Part shown: positions 15,066-22,260 of the stretch, piece by piece
Layout of the letters: the number at the start of each line of letters is the position of its first letter
Numbering within the stretch: position 1 is the first letter of the stretch
NCBI GenBank assembly: GCA_964638715.1
Contig: CAZWZF010000059.1
Coordinates: 1-28,936, forward strand
DNA from: JBAXQQ01 sp037131695
GTDB taxonomy: Bacteria; Armatimonadota; Hebobacteria; CAIYQO01
Direction of reading: 5' to 3'
DNA length: 28,936 nucleotides
Notes under the pieces: model-generated
What the model was told of the DNA's origin: nothing
Databases searched by the model: none
The model's input: the letters and a program-made list of their open reading frames with translations, nothing else
Position numbers and translations under genes: made by a program

Positions 15066-15516
15066 AATGTATTACCTCTAATGGCGAATAAATAGCCAGC
15101 GGTCTATAACCTTGAATTTCATTAATAGCATTGTAACGTGGTATCTTTTCGCAATGTACGATATGTTTAAAATTCCAACTGATAATATAACTACAATTCG
15201 TTACAGTTGCCATCGCCACATGCAATGCGTCATCAGCCCATTTTGGTGTAAGCACACCGGCATCAAGGTATGCTTGCTGTAGTTGTAAAGCTTCCTCTGT
15301 TGGGAAAACAGTTTCTCCATATTTAAGCATTTCATTTAATAAATCACGCACTGGCATCGGCGCATTTTCAACTTCATCCTCTACAAGTGCCGACACTACC
15401 AGATGAAATCGACCAGTGCGCACTTGAGCGAAAAACTCTTGCGTTGCATTGGCAAACTCCACGTCAAAAGCACCACCGAAAACACATGTATCAAGATAAA
15501 CTCGTAATGGACGCAT
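15049..15516 (-). CDS. PIN-domain (VapC-like) putative ribonuclease
   Basis: This 155-residue single PIN domain belongs to a family usually made of Mg2+-dependent RNases that act as toxins. The first acidic residue is in RVYLDTCVFGG (Asp in LDTC), further acidic residues lie in ALVEDEVENAP, and the third site lies in WADDALHVAMAT. The segment SYIISWNFKHIVH closes the active-site fold. I chose ATG 15516 because GGGAG lies 5 nt upstream and the beta-strand begins at once. ATG 15528, only 5 nt after TGGTATAAT, would be a leaderless alternative. The gene is translationally coupled to a 55-residue partner and divergent from the NuoE-F fusion. The family placement is firm; toxin activity is inferred. 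Confidence 0.85.
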   Translation of the reverse strand: MRPLRVYLDTCVFGGAFDVEFANATQEFFAQVRTGRFHLVVSALVEDEVENAPMPVRDLLNEMLKYGETVFPTEEALQLQQAYLDAGVLTPKWADDALHVAMATVTNCSYIISWNFKHIVHCEKIPRYNAINEIQGYRPLAIYSPLEVIHYEEEI

Positions 15517-15533
15517 CATTACTCCCATGCCCA

Positions 15534-15575
15534 ATTATACCATACTTGTATACACAATAAACAGTAAGGTATAAT
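15534..15575. promoter_or_regulatory. Divergent promoters between PIN gene and NuoE-F fusion
   Basis: Minus strand: TGGTATAAT (15542-15534) faces the PIN gene. Plus strand: TTGTAT (15546-15551), an 18-bp spacer and TATAAT (15570-15575) face the fusion gene. The near-palindrome TTGTATACACAA (15546-15557) lies between and could be an autoregulatory operator. Both transcripts would start within about 20 nt of their start codons. Confidence 0.6.
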
Positions 15576-15587
15576 CACAACTGAAAT

Positions 15588-17954
15588 TTGGATTTTAAAT
15601 TGACTGAACTTACCCCACACGAGAAAAATACGATTGATGATATTTTGTCTGCCAACAAGGCGGATTTGTCTGCGCTTATCCCTATTTTACAGGCTATCCA
15701 GGCGGAGTTTCGCTATTTGCCAAGGCATTTATTGCAGTATGTTGCTGCTAATACCGCCATTACCGCGGCGGAGATTGCCGGGGTATCGACTTTTTACAGT
15801 AATTTTCGACATCATCCGGTGGGGAAACACCTTATTTCTGTTTGCCACGGTACTGCCTGTCATGTGAAAGGCGCCGAGGGCATCAGCGATGCGATTGCGC
15901 GGCATTTGAAACTTTCCGAGAATAACGACACCGACGCGAACGGGGAATTTACCCTGCAAAAAGTCGCCTGTCTGGGGTGCTGCACCCTGGCGCCATGTAT
16001 GCAGATTGACGGCGTCACTTACGGTCATCTAACCCCGGCGACCATAGCAAGAGCGATTGCCGATTTTAAATTGCTGGTGTTGCGCGGCAAGGCCGCCGAC
16101 CGGTATGACCCGGTACATGCGACGACTGCAAATATGGCGGAGATACGCATTGGCGTGGGGTCTTGCTGTGTCGCCGGCGGCAGCATGGATGTGATGAACG
16201 CGATAAACGACACCATTGCCGAAGACGAAATAGCCGCGGTGGTAAAGCCGGTGGGATGCGTGGGAATGTGCCACCAGACACCGCTGGTAGAGATTATACC
16301 GGCAAAAGGCGGGTCGGAGCTGTTTGCCCGGGTTGATGCCGCCAGCGCGCCGGACATTATACGAAAAAAACTGGGATCGCGCGGGATATTGCGGCGGATA
16401 AAAAATGCTGTGAACCACACCATCGATAGTTGGATTACCGATGGCGAGGTTGGCGACATCACCCGGTATTCCATTGACACCCGCGACCCGCAGGTTTGCG
16501 CGTTTCTGGGCAGGCAGCAGCATATCGCCACCGAGTTTTGCGGATTTTTAGCACCGTTGGATATAAATGAATATATTAAGTTCGGCGGTTTTGCCGGATT
16601 GCAGCGGGCATTGAAAATACCGTCAAATGAAATAATCAGCGAAGTAATCGGGTCAGGACTGCGCGGCCGCGGCGGCGCGGGATTCCCCACCGGCAAAAAA
16701 TGGCAACTGGTCGCGGCGGAGACCGGTGAAAAAGTAATCATCTGCAACGGCGACGAAGGCGACCCGGGGGCATTTATGGACAGAATGCTGCTGGAGTCCT
16801 ACCCGTTCCGCGTGTTGGAAGGGATGGCTATTGCCGCACGCGCGGTAGGCGCCGCCACTGGTTACCTGTATATCCGGTCAGAATATCCATTAGCTGTAAA
16901 GCGGATACGCGAAGCGATTGCGATTTGCGAAGAGATTGGTTACCTGGGCGAGAATATTATGGAAAGTGGATTCAAGCTGAATCTGCAGGTAAAAGAAGGC
17001 GCCGGCGCATTCGTATGTGGCGAGGAAACCGCCCTTATTGCGTCTATCGAGGGAAATCGGGGAATGCCTCGCTTGCGACCACCTTACCCCGCCAGCAAAG
17101 GTCTGTGGGGGAAACCGACGCTGATAAACAATGTTGAGAGTTACTCCTGTATCCCGTGGATTATGCGCAACGGTGGTGACGATTTCGCGGCATTGGGAAC
17201 CACTCAAAGTCACGGCACCAAGGTATTCGCGCTGGCAGGAAAAATTACCCGCGGTGGATTGATAGAAGTGCCGATGGGTATCACTTTGCGGGAAGTAATC
17301 AATGATATCGGCGGCGGCGCGGCAAATGGCAAAAAGCTGAAAGCGGTACAAATCGGCGGGCCATCAGGCGGATGCATACCGGCAGAAGAATGTGATATCT
17401 CCATAGATTACGAAGAACTAACCCAGGCAGGTGCCATCATGGGTTCCGGCGGTCTGGTGGTAATTGATGAAGACGACTGCATGGTGGATATCGCCCGCTA
17501 TTTCTTACAGTTCACCCAGGAGCAATCTTGCGGAAAATGCACTTTCTGCCGGGTAGGAACACGCAGAATGCTGGATATATTGGAAAAAATATGTGCCGGC
17601 AAAGGCAAACCGGCAGACATTGACCACCTGGAAAAATTAGCCGGGCAGATAAAACAAGGCAGCCTGTGCGGCCTGGGACAAACCGCGCCGAACCCCGTAT
17701 TATCCACCCTGCGCTATTTCCGGCATGAATACGAAGCACATTTAAAAGGCAAATGCCCGGCAGGGAAATGCAAAGCACTAACTCACTACATCGTACAGGA
17801 AAGCTGCATCGGATGTACCAAATGCGCCCAAAACTGCCCGGTAGACGCCATTCGCAGCACGCCTTACCGACGACATAAAATTGAAGATGAAAAATGCACC
17901 CGCTGCGACATCTGTAGAACAGTATGTCCAACGGGATCGATTGTTAAAGAGTAA
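15588..17954 (+). CDS. Fused NuoE-NuoF (HydC-HydB-like) NAD(P)-linked flavoprotein
   Basis: This 788-residue protein joins modules that are usually separate. Residues 1-160 are a NuoE-type thioredoxin-like [2Fe-2S] domain (C86x4C91 and C128x3C132). Residues about 185-255 are a second thioredoxin-like [2Fe-2S] domain (C193/C194 and GCVGMC at 223-228). A NuoF core follows with FMN/NADH motifs LRGRGGAGFPTGKKW and NGDEGDPGAFMDR, an SLBB region and the SCGKCTFCRVG cluster. The C-terminus has two 4Fe-4S motifs (CIGCTKCAQNCP and CTRCDICRTVCP). This is the HydC+HydB architecture of electron-bifurcating hydrogenases or NADH-linked formate dehydrogenases. No catalytic subunit lies in the window. The start is TTG: 15588, or 15600, which has GGA 7 nt upstream; no ATG is available. 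Confidence 0.88.
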   Translation: MDFKLTELTPHEKNTIDDILSANKADLSALIPILQAIQAEFRYLPRHLLQYVAANTAITAAEIAGVSTFYSNFRHHPVGKHLISVCHGTACHVKGAEGISDAIARHLKLSENNDTDANGEFTLQKVACLGCCTLAPCMQIDGVTYGHLTPATIARAIADFKLLVLRGKAADRYDPVHATTANMAEIRIGVGSCCVAGGSMDVMNAINDTIAEDEIAAVVKPVGCVGMCHQTPLVEIIPAKGGSELFARVDAASAPDIIRKKLGSRGILRRIKNAVNHTIDSWITDGEVGDITRYSIDTRDPQVCAFLGRQQHIATEFCGFLAPLDINEYIKFGGFAGLQRALKIPSNEIISEVIGSGLRGRGGAGFPTGKKWQLVAAETGEKVIICNGDEGDPGAFMDRMLLESYPFRVLEGMAIAARAVGAATGYLYIRSEYPLAVKRIREAIAICEEIGYLGENIMESGFKLNLQVKEGAGAFVCGEETALIASIEGNRGMPRLRPPYPASKGLWGKPTLINNVESYSCIPWIMRNGGDDFAALGTTQSHGTKVFALAGKITRGGLIEVPMGITLREVINDIGGGAANGKKLKAVQIGGPSGGCIPAEECDISIDYEELTQAGAIMGSGGLVVIDEDDCMVDIARYFLQFTQEQSCGKCTFCRVGTRRMLDILEKICAGKGKPADIDHLEKLAGQIKQGSLCGLGQTAPNPVLSTLRYFRHEYEAHLKGKCPAGKCKALTHYIVQESCIGCTKCAQNCPVDAIRSTPYRRHKIEDEKCTRCDICRTVCPTGSIVKE

Positions 17955-17955
17955 A

Positions 17956-18062
17956 GACGAATTACGAATTTTTTTGTTTCACAGATTCACAGAGCACAGA
18001 GAATCACAGAGGCTTTTTTATAATATTTCTCCGTGAATCTTGTCTCCTCCGTGAATCTTGTG
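17956..18062. repeat. TACGAAT heptads followed by CACAGAG / CTCCGTGAATCTTGT element
   Basis: GACGAAT-TACGAAT (17956-17969) leads into a T-run. Next come CACAGATTCACAGAG and two further CACAGAG-like units (17980-18012), then two exact copies of CTCCGTGAATCTTGT (18029-18043 and 18047-18061, period 18). The two halves are roughly inverted copies of each other, so the whole could fold as one large hairpin. It directly follows the fusion gene and may act as its transcript end. Confidence 0.65.
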
Positions 18063-18079
18063 TAATTAATTGTTCCTTA

Positions 18080-18142
18080 ATTTGCCATTTACAATTTGCC
18101 ATTTCCAATTTTCTCTCTTCTAAATTTCTCTCTTTACTCTTC
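18080..18142 (-). repeat. Heptad array at the 3' end of the HEAT-repeat gene
   Basis: Nine units stay in one 7-bp register: ATTTGCC, ATTTACA, ATTTGCC, ATTTCCA, ATTTTCT, CTCTTCT, AAATTTC, TCTCTTT, ACTCTTC. The stop codon of the HEAT gene (TAG, 18122-18120) and the codons for its basic C-terminus RRVKREI lie inside the array. Confidence 0.75.
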
Positions 18143-18692
18143 TTAACGCTCTCACTGCTTCCATCATGGTACAGGTTTCGTTGTCATTTACTGCTTTTTC
18201 GAGATATAGTTTGCTGGCGGGTGAAGCTAAGATGCCAAGGGTTTGGCAGGCTGCGGCGCGTACCATGTAATCTTCTTTTTGGTTAATTGCATACTCATGC
18301 AGCAAATCAAGTGCTTTTGGGTCGGCGATACCAATACTGCCAAGGGCAATGATGGCGGCTTGTTTTATACGGCCGCGGCGATGCCAGGCATCACGGGTTT
18401 CATCTGTCGTACTGGCAGGCAGGTTTGGTTCGCTGGCATAAGGTGATCCGGCGGGTGCACCGCCATAATCCGCGTCCTGGGTATAAATTGGCGCGCTGTT
18501 TTCATCTTGCAAAATCTTCACCAGCGCATTAATGGCAGCCGGATTTTTGCGGTCGCCAATAGCCACCACGGCGGCGTAGCGGATTTGCCAATCTGCATCA
18601 TTTAACGCGGCCAGCAGCATGTTGAAAGATTCCGCGTCATTCACCTGTCCTGCGGCAATGCATTTTTCCATATATTCAAAACGTTTGTTCAT
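18120..18692 (-). CDS. HEAT-repeat protein
   Basis: This 190-residue cytoplasmic protein is made of paired helices with the HEAT signature. Examples are NDADWQIRYAAVVAIGDRKNPAAINALVKIL (about 32-62), RGRIKQAAIIALGSIGIADPKALDLLHEYA and DYMVRAAACQTLGILASPASKLYLEKAV. A Gly/Pro/Ser-rich loop (about 70-97) separates the first repeat from the rest. Such proteins are scaffolds; some with similar repeats act as lyases for phycobilins, but nothing here suggests that. The ATG lies 1 nt after the stop of the heparinase-like gene, with GGGAGAG just upstream, so the two are translationally coupled. The last seven residues are encoded by heptad repeat DNA. Confidence 0.8.
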   Translation of the reverse strand: MNKRFEYMEKCIAAGQVNDAESFNMLLAALNDADWQIRYAAVVAIGDRKNPAAINALVKILQDENSAPIYTQDADYGGAPAGSPYASEPNLPASTTDETRDAWHRRGRIKQAAIIALGSIGIADPKALDLLHEYAINQKEDYMVRAAACQTLGILASPASKLYLEKAVNDNETCTMMEAVRALRRVKREI

Positions 18693-18693
18693 C

Positions 18694-19551
18694 TTATTCT
18701 CTCCCGTCCATCAAAGTATAGGGGAATTCCCAACTGTTTTTTGTGCTGGCAACCACTACTTTGCCATCATGATAGGCGGCATTAATCAGGGTTTCCGCAC
18801 CATCCGGGATTATCACCGCAGGCTGACCGGAGAATCCGGTGCCGCCGTGGTCTTCTTGTCCATATTGGCTGATGCCGCATTCGCATACAATCACAATTTC
18901 AACGTTGCTGCCAGCGGTTTCTGTCGGCATAAGTATTTGCGGGTATAGCAGTTCCATTCTTAATTTGTATGATTCAAGGTCGATTTCTTTTCCGTCAACC
19001 CATAATTTCGGGTTATTCATTAACCTTGGTAGCCGCAGCCACCAGGTGCCGGTTTCCGGCGCGGTGATGGTTTTACGATACCACCAGCGCCGGGTAACAG
19101 GCAGTTCAGCCAGCATGAATGCCGGCATGGTGAATGGCAATTTCAGGGTGGATTGTTGAAGTAATGAATTCGCCTGTGTAAAATCCAGAGGGGTATCTTC
19201 GGCAATTACCTGCCAATCTTTTGAAATGTCTGCTGCTTCTGTGCGGGTATTCTCTGCCCAGGCAAGCCACAACCAGCGGCCTTCTGCACTGCGCTGGTGA
19301 AAATTAACTTGCAACGATTGTCCATCCATCCGGTCGGGATAACCATCGATAAGTTTTGTGGTTTTCTCGTCAGGTCCCAGCAATGGAATTAAACGTAATC
19401 GAACTCCTTCTGCTGTTTCAATGGCTGCGCCGTTATATGCTTCAATCTGGTGCGGACGGAGATACCATCTTGCTGTGATGTCATGTGCTTTATCAAATTT
19501 GGCAAGGTCTTCAATCAGCCAGAATCTTTCACCGAATAATCCTGATTTTCG
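18694..19551 (-). pseudogene. C-terminal part of the heparinase-like gene, after an in-frame TGA
   Basis: This stretch continues the frame of the 20970-19552 gene beyond its TGA (19554-19552) without any shift. It begins RKSGLFGERFWLIEDLAKF, the strand-turn-strand that normally opens the second half of the heparinase beta-sandwich. It goes on with DITARWYLRPHQIEAYNGAAI and ends in a jelly-roll-like region with WVDGKEIDLESYKLRME, for 285 residues in total. The first internal ATG is at 19383, so independent translation would lose the first 56 residues. The frame is preserved right up to its stop, which is spaced 1 nt from the HEAT gene. A recent nonsense mutation, a sequencing error or readthrough are all possible. 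If read through, the protein would be 758 residues. Confidence 0.75.
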
Positions 19552-20970
19552 TCAAATCATCTGCGCGTCCTGCCAATGTTCTTTGTATAGCGGTGTAACA
19601 TCTGCGGTTACGGTTTTAGCATTTTCATCAAATGATACCATTGTCGCTTGCGGGTCATATTTCTTCTCCGCGCGCATCCCTTCCCAGTTGTCAATCAGCA
19701 ATACGCCATGTGAACCGGCGCAACCCTGGCCAAAGTTTGTTTTAACGGTAGTGAATGTCATATTGGTTAATTCGCGCACGGTGTCGTCGTAATTAAATGC
19801 GGTGCAATTTTTATCAATCACGCCATCAGTGGTTAATGGACTGCCAAATGCACTTAATACCAGAGCGTTCGGGTTTACATGTGCGCGGGTAGGATAGCCG
19901 GGATTTGTTTCGTCCCACATTTGCATCAGGTATAAATCACTATTGTCCGATACCAATGCGGATCCGACTTCTGGTGCTGCCCAGCTTGGGAATGCGGATT
20001 TTTCGGTGACTGGTTTTTCTTCCGGCCACCAGATTAATGTCCAGATTAAATCGTCATAACCCCAACCGATGCTGATATCATGCGACCATGATGCATGTTT
20101 TTCCAGCAATTCAAAAAATAACGGGTCACCTGTGCGGTGCGCGCCATAGGCAATACACGACCGGGTCGGCAGCGAATAACCGTAATGGTCCCAGGGAAGC
20201 GTTAAACCGTTAGGCATCCATTCGCGGGATATCATTCGTACTATTGCTTCGGCAGAACTTCCGTGGGGTGGCAATTGCCGTGAATACCAGTCTGTACCGT
20301 CGGTGCGTTCCAGCAATTCGACTAAAAACGGGATACACGGACCGACTACATAGTCCATATAGGTGCTGCCTTCGCCGGAATACCCGCTTGACGGCATTCC
20401 ACCCAACATTGATGGCAATCGGCGGATGCCGTCAACCTTCATGCGTTGTGCAATTGCTGATGGGTTGTCGCAATCGCCAAACAGATGTCCTAACAGCGCA
20501 TTGCTGAAACATAGCGACATGGTCTGGTTGTCCACGCACATCGGTTCCGGCTTGGTGCGCATCCCGTAGAAAAAGTTGGTAAATTGGAATCTCAGCAACT
20601 CTTCACGCAGATATGCTTCTTCTTCCGGTTCCCAGGCGCCGATGCTTTGCAGCCATTGGAAATATAGCGACCAGCGCGCGTGGGGGAAAGCGAAACACCA
20701 GAAATGAAATTGCACACCCATGCTGAAAGAGATGGAGTTGAAACTGGAGACATAGGTACGAACTGCCTGGCGCGCTGCTTCAATATCAACCTGGTCATTT
20801 GTCACCATTGCAACAAATGGCGTAAACCAGGGGAATTTATCTGGTGCTGCCTGGGCGCGGCGGCGAAGTACGGTCCATACCTGTCCCATGCGGTTGTTGT
20901 CCTTCTCCGCCTTTGCCAGTTTTTTGCGTAAGATATCAATATCATTGATATAAAAAGGTTGAGTCACCAT
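19552..20970 (-). CDS. Heparinase II/III-like polysaccharide lyase (N-terminal part, interrupted)
   Basis: These 472 residues form an alpha/alpha-toroid followed by the start of a beta-sandwich, the layout of heparinase II/III-type lyases. Features are SSGYSGEGSTYMDYVVGP (about 195-212, the GYS.EG..Y block), many Trp/Tyr-rich helices and ARAHVNPNALVLSAFGSPLTTDG (the H.D/N..sf.l...G block). GSHGVLLIDNWEG and TADVTPLYKEHWQDAQMI lead straight into a TGA. These enzymes cleave uronate-containing polysaccharides by beta-elimination. No signal peptide is visible (MVTQPFYINDID), so the product may act on imported oligomers. GAGG lies 9 nt before the ATG, and a good promoter at 21012-21041 drives it divergently from the sialidase-like gene. 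Sequence resemblance to characterised lyases is distant, so the substrate is open. Confidence 0.72.
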   Translation of the reverse strand: MVTQPFYINDIDILRKKLAKAEKDNNRMGQVWTVLRRRAQAAPDKFPWFTPFVAMVTNDQVDIEAARQAVRTYVSSFNSISFSMGVQFHFWCFAFPHARWSLYFQWLQSIGAWEPEEEAYLREELLRFQFTNFFYGMRTKPEPMCVDNQTMSLCFSNALLGHLFGDCDNPSAIAQRMKVDGIRRLPSMLGGMPSSGYSGEGSTYMDYVVGPCIPFLVELLERTDGTDWYSRQLPPHGSSAEAIVRMISREWMPNGLTLPWDHYGYSLPTRSCIAYGAHRTGDPLFFELLEKHASWSHDISIGWGYDDLIWTLIWWPEEKPVTEKSAFPSWAAPEVGSALVSDNSDLYLMQMWDETNPGYPTRAHVNPNALVLSAFGSPLTTDGVIDKNCTAFNYDDTVRELTNMTFTTVKTNFGQGCAGSHGVLLIDNWEGMRAEKKYDPQATMVSFDENAKTVTADVTPLYKEHWQDAQMI

Positions 20971-21011
20971 TAAAGATTACCTCATTTTTATTAGCTTAAC
21001 GGGTTTAACAG

Positions 21012-21041
21012 ATTTTACGCTTGCGTTTATGCCAGTGTCAA
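21012..21041 (-). promoter_or_regulatory. Sigma-70 promoter of the heparinase-like gene
   Basis: On the minus strand TTGACA (21041-21036) and TAAAAT (21017-21012) are 18 bp apart, with the ATG 42 nt downstream of the -10. The -35 lies inside the spacer of the opposing plus-strand promoter. Confidence 0.65.
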
Positions 21042-21049
21042 GTTATAAT
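21021..21049 (+). promoter_or_regulatory. Candidate promoter of the sialidase-like gene
   Basis: TTGCGT (21021-21026), a 17-bp spacer and TATAAT (21044-21049) face right, overlapping the divergent heparinase promoter. The 5' leader to 21163 would be about 107 nt. A second TATAAT lies at 21124-21129. Confidence 0.5.
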
Positions 21050-21106
21050 TTAGCTTGGTTTGCTTATTTTCGAAAATCTTTATATTAAATTAACAGGTTT
21101 ATAAAA

Positions 21107-21121
21107 TATTTTGTCAAAATA
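21107..21121. promoter_or_regulatory. Palindromic operator candidate TATTTTG-T-CAAAATA
   Basis: A perfect 7-1-7 palindrome lies in the leader of the sialidase-like gene, 2 bp before the second TATAAT box (21124-21129). The size and symmetry fit a dimeric repressor site such as those of GntR or LacI types, but no regulator gene lies in the window. Confidence 0.5.
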
Positions 21122-21162
21122 CATATAATCCGGTTTACATGGTTATTTATAGAAAGGTTATA

Positions 21163-22260
21163 ATGACAGATAAAGTTATTAGTTTACAGACTGCAAACAT
21201 CATTGAAAATCCCGGTGCGGAGTATATGGATGATCGTCGAAAATGGCAGGGGATACCAGGGATTGAACGGTCAGTCGGTAATCGTTTTTGGGCAACCTGG
21301 TACAGCGGCAGCGATGGCGAGGGTGCCGGTAATTATGTGGTGCTGGTCACCAGTCCGGATGGCGTAAATAATTGGTCGGATCCGGTATTGATAGTAGAAC
21401 ACCCCAGTTTGGAATGCCGTTGTTATGACCCATGCCTGTGGGTTGACCCACGCGGTAGAATGTGGCTGTTTTGGGCGCAAAGCCGTGCATGGAATGATGG
21501 CAGGGCAGGGGTATGGGCAATTCATTGCGACAATCCTGATGATGCAAATCCGCAGTGGAGCAAACCGCGCCGGTTGTGCAATGGCGTGATGATGAATAAG
21601 CCTACTGTGTTGTCATCCGGCGAGTGGTGTTTGCCGGCGGCAATATGGGGCAGTGTGGAACCTAAAGAAGAGGAATATGCTCACGAGCGTTTCTCAAACA
21701 TAATTGTCTCTACTGACGAAGGTGAATCTTGGGTACGCCGTGGCGGTGCGGATGTGCCGAATCGCGCATTCGACGAACACATGATTGTAGAACGTAAAGA
21801 TGGCACATTGTGGATGCTGGTGCGACGGCATGACGGCATTGGCGAAGCAGTATCAACAAATAAAGGTGTGACATGGATAGCAACGCCAGAACCAGTTATC
21901 CCCGGACCGGATTCGCGATTTTTTATTCGCAGATTGTTGTCCGGCAGGTTGATTCTGGTAAATAATGCCCGTACCGATATTCGCAGCCATCTAACAGCAT
22001 GGATATCAGATGATGAAGGCCGAAGTTGGATAGGCGGGTTATTGCTGGATAAACGCTCCGGCGTTTCTTACCCGGATGGAACGCAGAGCACGGACGGCAT
22101 GATATACCTGATTTACGATTATCGGCGTGGTGATAAATACGCACTCGGAAATGACCGGGAAATTTTATGCGCGGTGATAACAGAAGAAGATATTATCGCC
22201 GGAAAATTGGTAAATGAGAATAGCAGGCTAATCGTAAGGGTGAATCAGGCAACGGGGTAG
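21163..22260 (+). CDS. Sialidase/BNR-repeat family glycan hydrolase-like protein
   Basis: This 365-residue six-bladed propeller has Asp-box repeats (SxDxGxxW): SPDGVNNW, STDEGESW, STNKGVTW and SDDEGRSW. These mark the sialidase/neuraminidase superfamily. Several positions resemble catalytic arginines and acids (IERSVGNRFWATW near the start, RSHLTAW, SYPDGTQSTDGMIYLIYDYRRG near the end). It lacks a signal peptide, so it is likely cytoplasmic. Members of this uncharacterised branch accompany polysaccharide-utilisation genes, and sialic acid is not necessarily the substrate. ATG 21163 is preferred to 21139 because AAAGG sits 5 nt before it. It is the first gene of the rightward set (with ROK kinase and LmbE deacetylase) and ends in a heptad array immediately after TAG. 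Confidence 0.82.
   Translation: MTDKVISLQTANIIENPGAEYMDDRRKWQGIPGIERSVGNRFWATWYSGSDGEGAGNYVVLVTSPDGVNNWSDPVLIVEHPSLECRCYDPCLWVDPRGRMWLFWAQSRAWNDGRAGVWAIHCDNPDDANPQWSKPRRLCNGVMMNKPTVLSSGEWCLPAAIWGSVEPKEEEYAHERFSNIIVSTDEGESWVRRGGADVPNRAFDEHMIVERKDGTLWMLVRRHDGIGEAVSTNKGVTWIATPEPVIPGPDSRFFIRRLLSGRLILVNNARTDIRSHLTAWISDDEGRSWIGGLLLDKRSGVSYPDGTQSTDGMIYLIYDYRRGDKYALGNDREILCAVITEEDIIAGKLVNENSRLIVRVNQATG

Noticed and set aside
14751..19554. Reassignment of TGA to tryptophan in this organism
   Set aside because: Two genes have an in-frame TGA, but TGA is also the evident stop of PBP2, the thioesterase, the PIN protein, its partner and the ferredoxin, several with ATGA overlaps that require termination.
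19510..19554. Selenocysteine insertion at the heparinase TGA
   Set aside because: A 6-bp stem and small apical loop can be drawn, but no selenoprotein relative is known to me in this family and the residue is not catalytic. It is kept only as a remote alternative within the readthrough finding.
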